The notes under the pieces: model-generated
What the model saw: only the letters and a program-made list of their open reading frames with translations
What the model was told of the DNA's origin: nothing
Database searches by the model: none
Shown: piece by piece, positions 4,710 to 7,051 of the stretch
Position numbering within the stretch: position 1 is the stretch's first letter
Layout: each line of letters starts with the position of its first letter
Position numbers and translations under genes: made by a program
Assembly: GCA_025351675.1 (NCBI GenBank)
Contig: JANXVK010000191.1
Coordinates: forward strand, 1 to 7,051
Length of the DNA stretch: 7,051 bases
Source: Rhizobacter sp.
Lineage (GTDB): Bacteria; Pseudomonadota; Gammaproteobacteria; Burkholderiales; Burkholderiaceae_C
Reading direction: 5' to 3'

Positions 4710-6156
4710 CCTGGTTGCGCCCCGCGCACTTGGCTTCGTAGAGCGCCTTGTCGGCCGCGTCGACGAGGCGCGCGGCGGCGGCGTCGCCCAGCAGCACGCC
4801 GCTGGCCGTGCCGACGCTGACGCTGACGCTGCCCAGCGGGCTGCCGAGGTTCTCGAGCTCGAGCGCCTGGACGGCGGCGCGCAGGCGCTCGGCGACGACC
4901 GCCGCGCCATTGGCGTCGGCGTCGTGCAACAGCGCGATGAACTCCTCGCCGCCGTAGCGCGCGAGCACGTCGCCGGGGCGCGCGAGGGCTTCGCGCAAGG
5001 CGCGCGCGACCTCGCGCAGGCAGACGTCGCCGGCCGGGTGGCCGTAGCGGTCGTTGAGCAGCTTGAAGTGGTCGATGTCGATCATCAGCACCGACAGCGA
5101 CTGGCTCGCGCCGAGACTGCGCCGCGCCGCCGTGGCCATCGCCTGGTCGAAGAAGCGCCGGGTCGCGACGCCGGTCAGCGCGTCGGTCCAGGCGATCGCG
5201 CGCAGCGCCGAGCGGTCGCGTTCCAGCCGGTCTTCGCGCGCGATGTGGCGCACTTGGGTCGCGGTGTTGCGCAGCCCGTAGCCGAGCACGGCCGTCAGGA
5301 TGCCGGCGGCGCCGAACGCGTAGTCGACGCGGATCAGGAACAGCGACACGATCAGCAGCGTGCCGGCCAGGAACAGCGGGCTGGCCTCGTGCACCGCGCG
5401 GGCGAGGCCGCTCGCGCGGCGCGGCGGCGCACTTTCCGGATCCGGCCTCAGCGCGAGCGCGGCGACGAGCGCGAACACGACGGTGACGATCGAGCTCTCG
5501 CGGGCACCGAAATTCGGGTTCGCGGCGACGTAGTGGTTGTTGACGAACGCGATCACGAGGTAGCCGACGGTGTAGCCCGCGAGCGTGCGGAACAGCAGCC
5601 ACTCCTTCGCGTCGCCGGCGGCGCGCCAGCGGATCAGCGCGCCCGCCGCGAGCACCAGGTTCTGCGCGTCCATCAGCCACAGCATCACGCGCACGCCGGC
5701 CTCGTCGGGCGCGCCGCGTGCCGTCAGCAACGACCAGACGAGCAGGAAGTAGGCGTAGCCGAGCACGGCCGCGAGCAGCGCGTCGACCGTGCGCGCCAGG
5801 CGCCGGCCGCTGCCGCCCCAGCCGCCGGCCAGCAGGAAGGTGACCGGCACGACCGCGAGATTGAACGCGAGCATGCTGCTGCGATGCATCTCGTACAGGC
5901 GGCCGGCGATGACCTCTTCCCAGTAGTTGCCGAACGCGCCGGCCGACCAGATCGCCAGCGTCAAGGCCAGGGCGAACCAGCCGTTGCGGGCGGCGCCGCG
6001 CTCGATCAGGCCGCGGCGCAGCACGGCCGCAGCGGCCAGCAGCGGCGCGGCGACCATGAACAGGTAGGCCGCCGGCCCGCTGATCGCCGCCGGCAGCAGC
6101 GCAAACAGCGCCACCTGTGCGACGAGAAATCCGACCGGAAGCAGGATCTGGATCAT
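4681..6156 (-). CDS. Polytopic membrane diguanylate cyclase (GGDEF domain)
   Basis: A 491-residue inner-membrane enzyme predicted to make cyclic di-GMP from two GTP. Residues 1-295 are hydrophobic, with about ten candidate membrane segments (roughly 3-24, 28-47, 59-76, 93-111, 124-145, 157-176, 186-206, 220-237, 259-275, 278-294). They form a sensory membrane domain I cannot assign to a named MASE family. A short linker (296-320) leads into the GGDEF domain at 321-485. This begins DALTGVATRRFFD (325-337), has the metal and nucleotide-binding stretch DIDHFKLLND (360-369), the active site GGEEF (402-406) and a late ADKALYEAKCAGRN segment. An RPGD motif at 393-396, five residues before GGEEF, is the RxxD inhibitory site for product feedback. 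No EAL domain is present. The start has no clear ribosome binding site and lies 19 bases after the stop of the acyl-CoA synthetase, so readthrough or translational reinitiation is likely. Confidence 0.93.
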   Translation of the reverse strand: MIQILLPVGFLVAQVALFALLPAAISGPAAYLFMVAAPLLAAAAVLRRGLIERGAARNGWFALALTLAIWSAGAFGNYWEEVIAGRLYEMHRSSMLAFNLAVVPVTFLLAGGWGGSGRRLARTVDALLAAVLGYAYFLLVWSLLTARGAPDEAGVRVMLWLMDAQNLVLAAGALIRWRAAGDAKEWLLFRTLAGYTVGYLVIAFVNNHYVAANPNFGARESSIVTVVFALVAALALRPDPESAPPRRASGLARAVHEASPLFLAGTLLIVSLFLIRVDYAFGAAGILTAVLGYGLRNTATQVRHIAREDRLERDRSALRAIAWTDALTGVATRRFFDQAMATAARRSLGASQSLSVLMIDIDHFKLLNDRYGHPAGDVCLREVARALREALARPGDVLARYGGEEFIALLHDADANGAAVVAERLRAAVQALELENLGSPLGSVSVSVGTASGVLLGDAAAARLVDAADKALYEAKCAGRNQVKASAERAA

Positions 6157-6175
6157 CGGAACGACTCAGCGCGAT

Positions 6176-7051
6176 TCAGCGCGCCGCAGCCGCGCGCGCT
6201 TCTTCCTGCAGGCGCAGCACGCGGCGTTGCACCTTGCCGGTGGTCGTCATCGGCAGTGCGTCGATGAACTCGATCTCCTTCGGGTACTCCCAAGGCGCGA
6301 GCCGGCCGCGCACATGGCGCTGCAGTTGTTCGATCAGTTCGGGCGTGCCGGTGAAGCCCGGTGCCAGCACGACGTACGCCTTGACAAGCGCGCCGCGCTC
6401 GGCATCGGGCTTGGGCACGACCGCGGCGTTCGCGACCGCGGCGTGCTTGACCAGACAGTTCTCGATCTCGCTCGGGCCAATGCGGTAGCCGGCGGCCTTG
6501 AACACGTCGTCGCCACGACCGTGGTACCAGAGGTAGCCGTCGGCATCCATCACCGCCATGTCGCCGGTGCGGCACCAACTGCTGGACGGGTCGCCGGTGA
6601 ACTTGGCGCGCGTCGCGGCGTCGTTCTTCCAGTAGCCGAGGAAGAAGACCGGGTCGGGATCGCCGTGGACATCGCGCCGGTGCAGCGCCACATCGCCCGG
6701 CGTGCCGCGCGGGCACTCGACGCCGGCCGCGTCGATCACCGCGACCCGGTGACCCGGATACGGCCGGCCCATGCTGCCGGGCCGCGCCGGCCACTGCGCG
6801 TGCGAGTTGCCGACGATGTAGTTCATCTCGGTCTGGCCGAACATCTCGTTGACCGGCACACCGAGCGCGTCACGACACCAGGCGAACACCGCATCGCCGA
6901 CTGCCTCGCCGGCGCTCATGATCGCGCGCAACTGCAAGTCGTAGCGTTCGCGTGGCCGCGGCACCGCCTTCATCATCGCCTTCAGCGCGGTCGGGAACAG
7001 GAAGGTGTGCGTGACGCGATGGCGCTGCATCAGATCGAACGCGGTCTCGGG
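6176..7051 (-). CDS. AMP-dependent acyl-CoA synthetase (acetyl/medium-chain acyl-CoA ligase-like), N-terminus outside window (partial)
   Basis: The last 291 residues of an ANL-superfamily ligase that activates a carboxylic acid to its acyl-AMP and then its CoA thioester. Numbering the visible piece from the window edge: the A5 motif NEMFGQTE (68-75), which binds adenine and contacts the acyl group; GYWKN (139-143); RTGD (161-164), whose Asp binds the ribose; the hinge GRGDD (178-182); the A8 loop FKAAGYRIGPSEIE (184-197); and A10 TTGKVQRR with catalytic Lys273. All visible motifs are intact. The upstream half, with the P-loop-like A3 motif, is off the right edge. The GYRIGPSEIE type of A8 loop points to the acetyl-CoA synthetase/medium-chain acyl-CoA synthetase branch. 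The actual acid cannot be named. The gene is followed after 19 bases by the diguanylate cyclase on the same strand. Confidence 0.93.
   Translation of the reverse strand, partial: PETAFDLMQRHRVTHTFLFPTALKAMMKAVPRPRERYDLQLRAIMSAGEAVGDAVFAWCRDALGVPVNEMFGQTEMNYIVGNSHAQWPARPGSMGRPYPGHRVAVIDAAGVECPRGTPGDVALHRRDVHGDPDPVFFLGYWKNDAATRAKFTGDPSSSWCRTGDMAVMDADGYLWYHGRGDDVFKAAGYRIGPSEIENCLVKHAAVANAAVVPKPDAERGALVKAYVVLAPGFTGTPELIEQLQRHVRGRLAPWEYPKEIEFIDALPMTTTGKVQRRVLRLQEEARAAAAR

Noticed and set aside
4813..4832. Tandem gacgct repeats
   Set aside because: They encode the SVSVSV strand of the GGDEF domain, an ordinary family feature.
4852..4863. 12-base palindrome ctcgagctcgag
   Set aside because: It lies inside the cyclase coding sequence and is explained by Leu/Glu codons (ALELEN).
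4322..5680. Alternative long - strand frame overlapping the cyclase and the oxidoreductase remnant
   Set aside because: It is out of frame with the GGDEF motifs, Arg/Pro-rich and without a ribosome binding site or family resemblance.
4654..6267. Open frame of 537 codons on the + strand across the cyclase gene
   Set aside because: It is the antisense shadow of the GGDEF gene, with Arg/Gln/Ala-rich composition and no domain. The - strand carries GGEEF and membrane segments.
1..7051. Mobile element, CRISPR, tRNA or phage signals
   Set aside because: No transposase, integrase, regularly spaced repeats or tRNA-like arms were seen on either strand.

Overview
The window is about 70% G+C, densely packed, and reads like a chromosomal stretch of a free-living betaproteobacterium. 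Burkholderiales of the Rubrivivax/Leptothrix/Methylibium type are the best guess, from the overall style of the proteins. This is inference: there is no rRNA or other taxonomic marker here. No tRNA, rRNA, CRISPR array or insertion sequence was seen.

Layout from left to right. The first 60 bases are the 3' end of an AMP-forming acyl-CoA ligase gene on +. Bases 61-392 hold no intact gene, only a C-terminal remnant of an NADPH-dependent FMN/chromate reductase-like protein (about 237-383). Next is a compact divergent module. On the - strand lie a possible 20-residue leader ORF (1033-971), an unrecognised 68-residue protein (974-768) and a group 1 truncated haemoglobin (752-393). On the + strand lies a very large regulator (1108-4308) with an N-terminal winged helix, a BTAD domain, a STAND/AAA-type ATPase and a long TPR-like tail. 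The two arms share an intergenic region of only about 74 bases that contains an inverted repeat. Immediately after the regulator comes a second remnant, the C-terminal dimerisation domain of a pyridine nucleotide-disulfide oxidoreductase (about 4326-4709), which has lost its FAD and NAD(P) domains and its HPTxxE histidine. To the right, two - strand genes run as a likely transcription unit: an AMP-dependent acyl-CoA synthetase (partial, entering from the right edge) and, 19 bases downstream, a polytopic membrane diguanylate cyclase with an intact GGEEF active site and an RxxD product-inhibition site.

The most interesting part is the divergent module at 393-4308. A plausible model is that the ATPase regulator controls the leader/68-residue/globin operon from the shared intergenic region. 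The globin keeps its haem ligand but has lost the polar distal residues that mycobacterial trHbN uses to hold O2. Both outer edges of the module abut decayed C-terminal pieces of flavin-linked oxidoreductases, which suggests that it sits in a rearranged spot and may have been inserted there. All functional links within the module are inferred from gene order.
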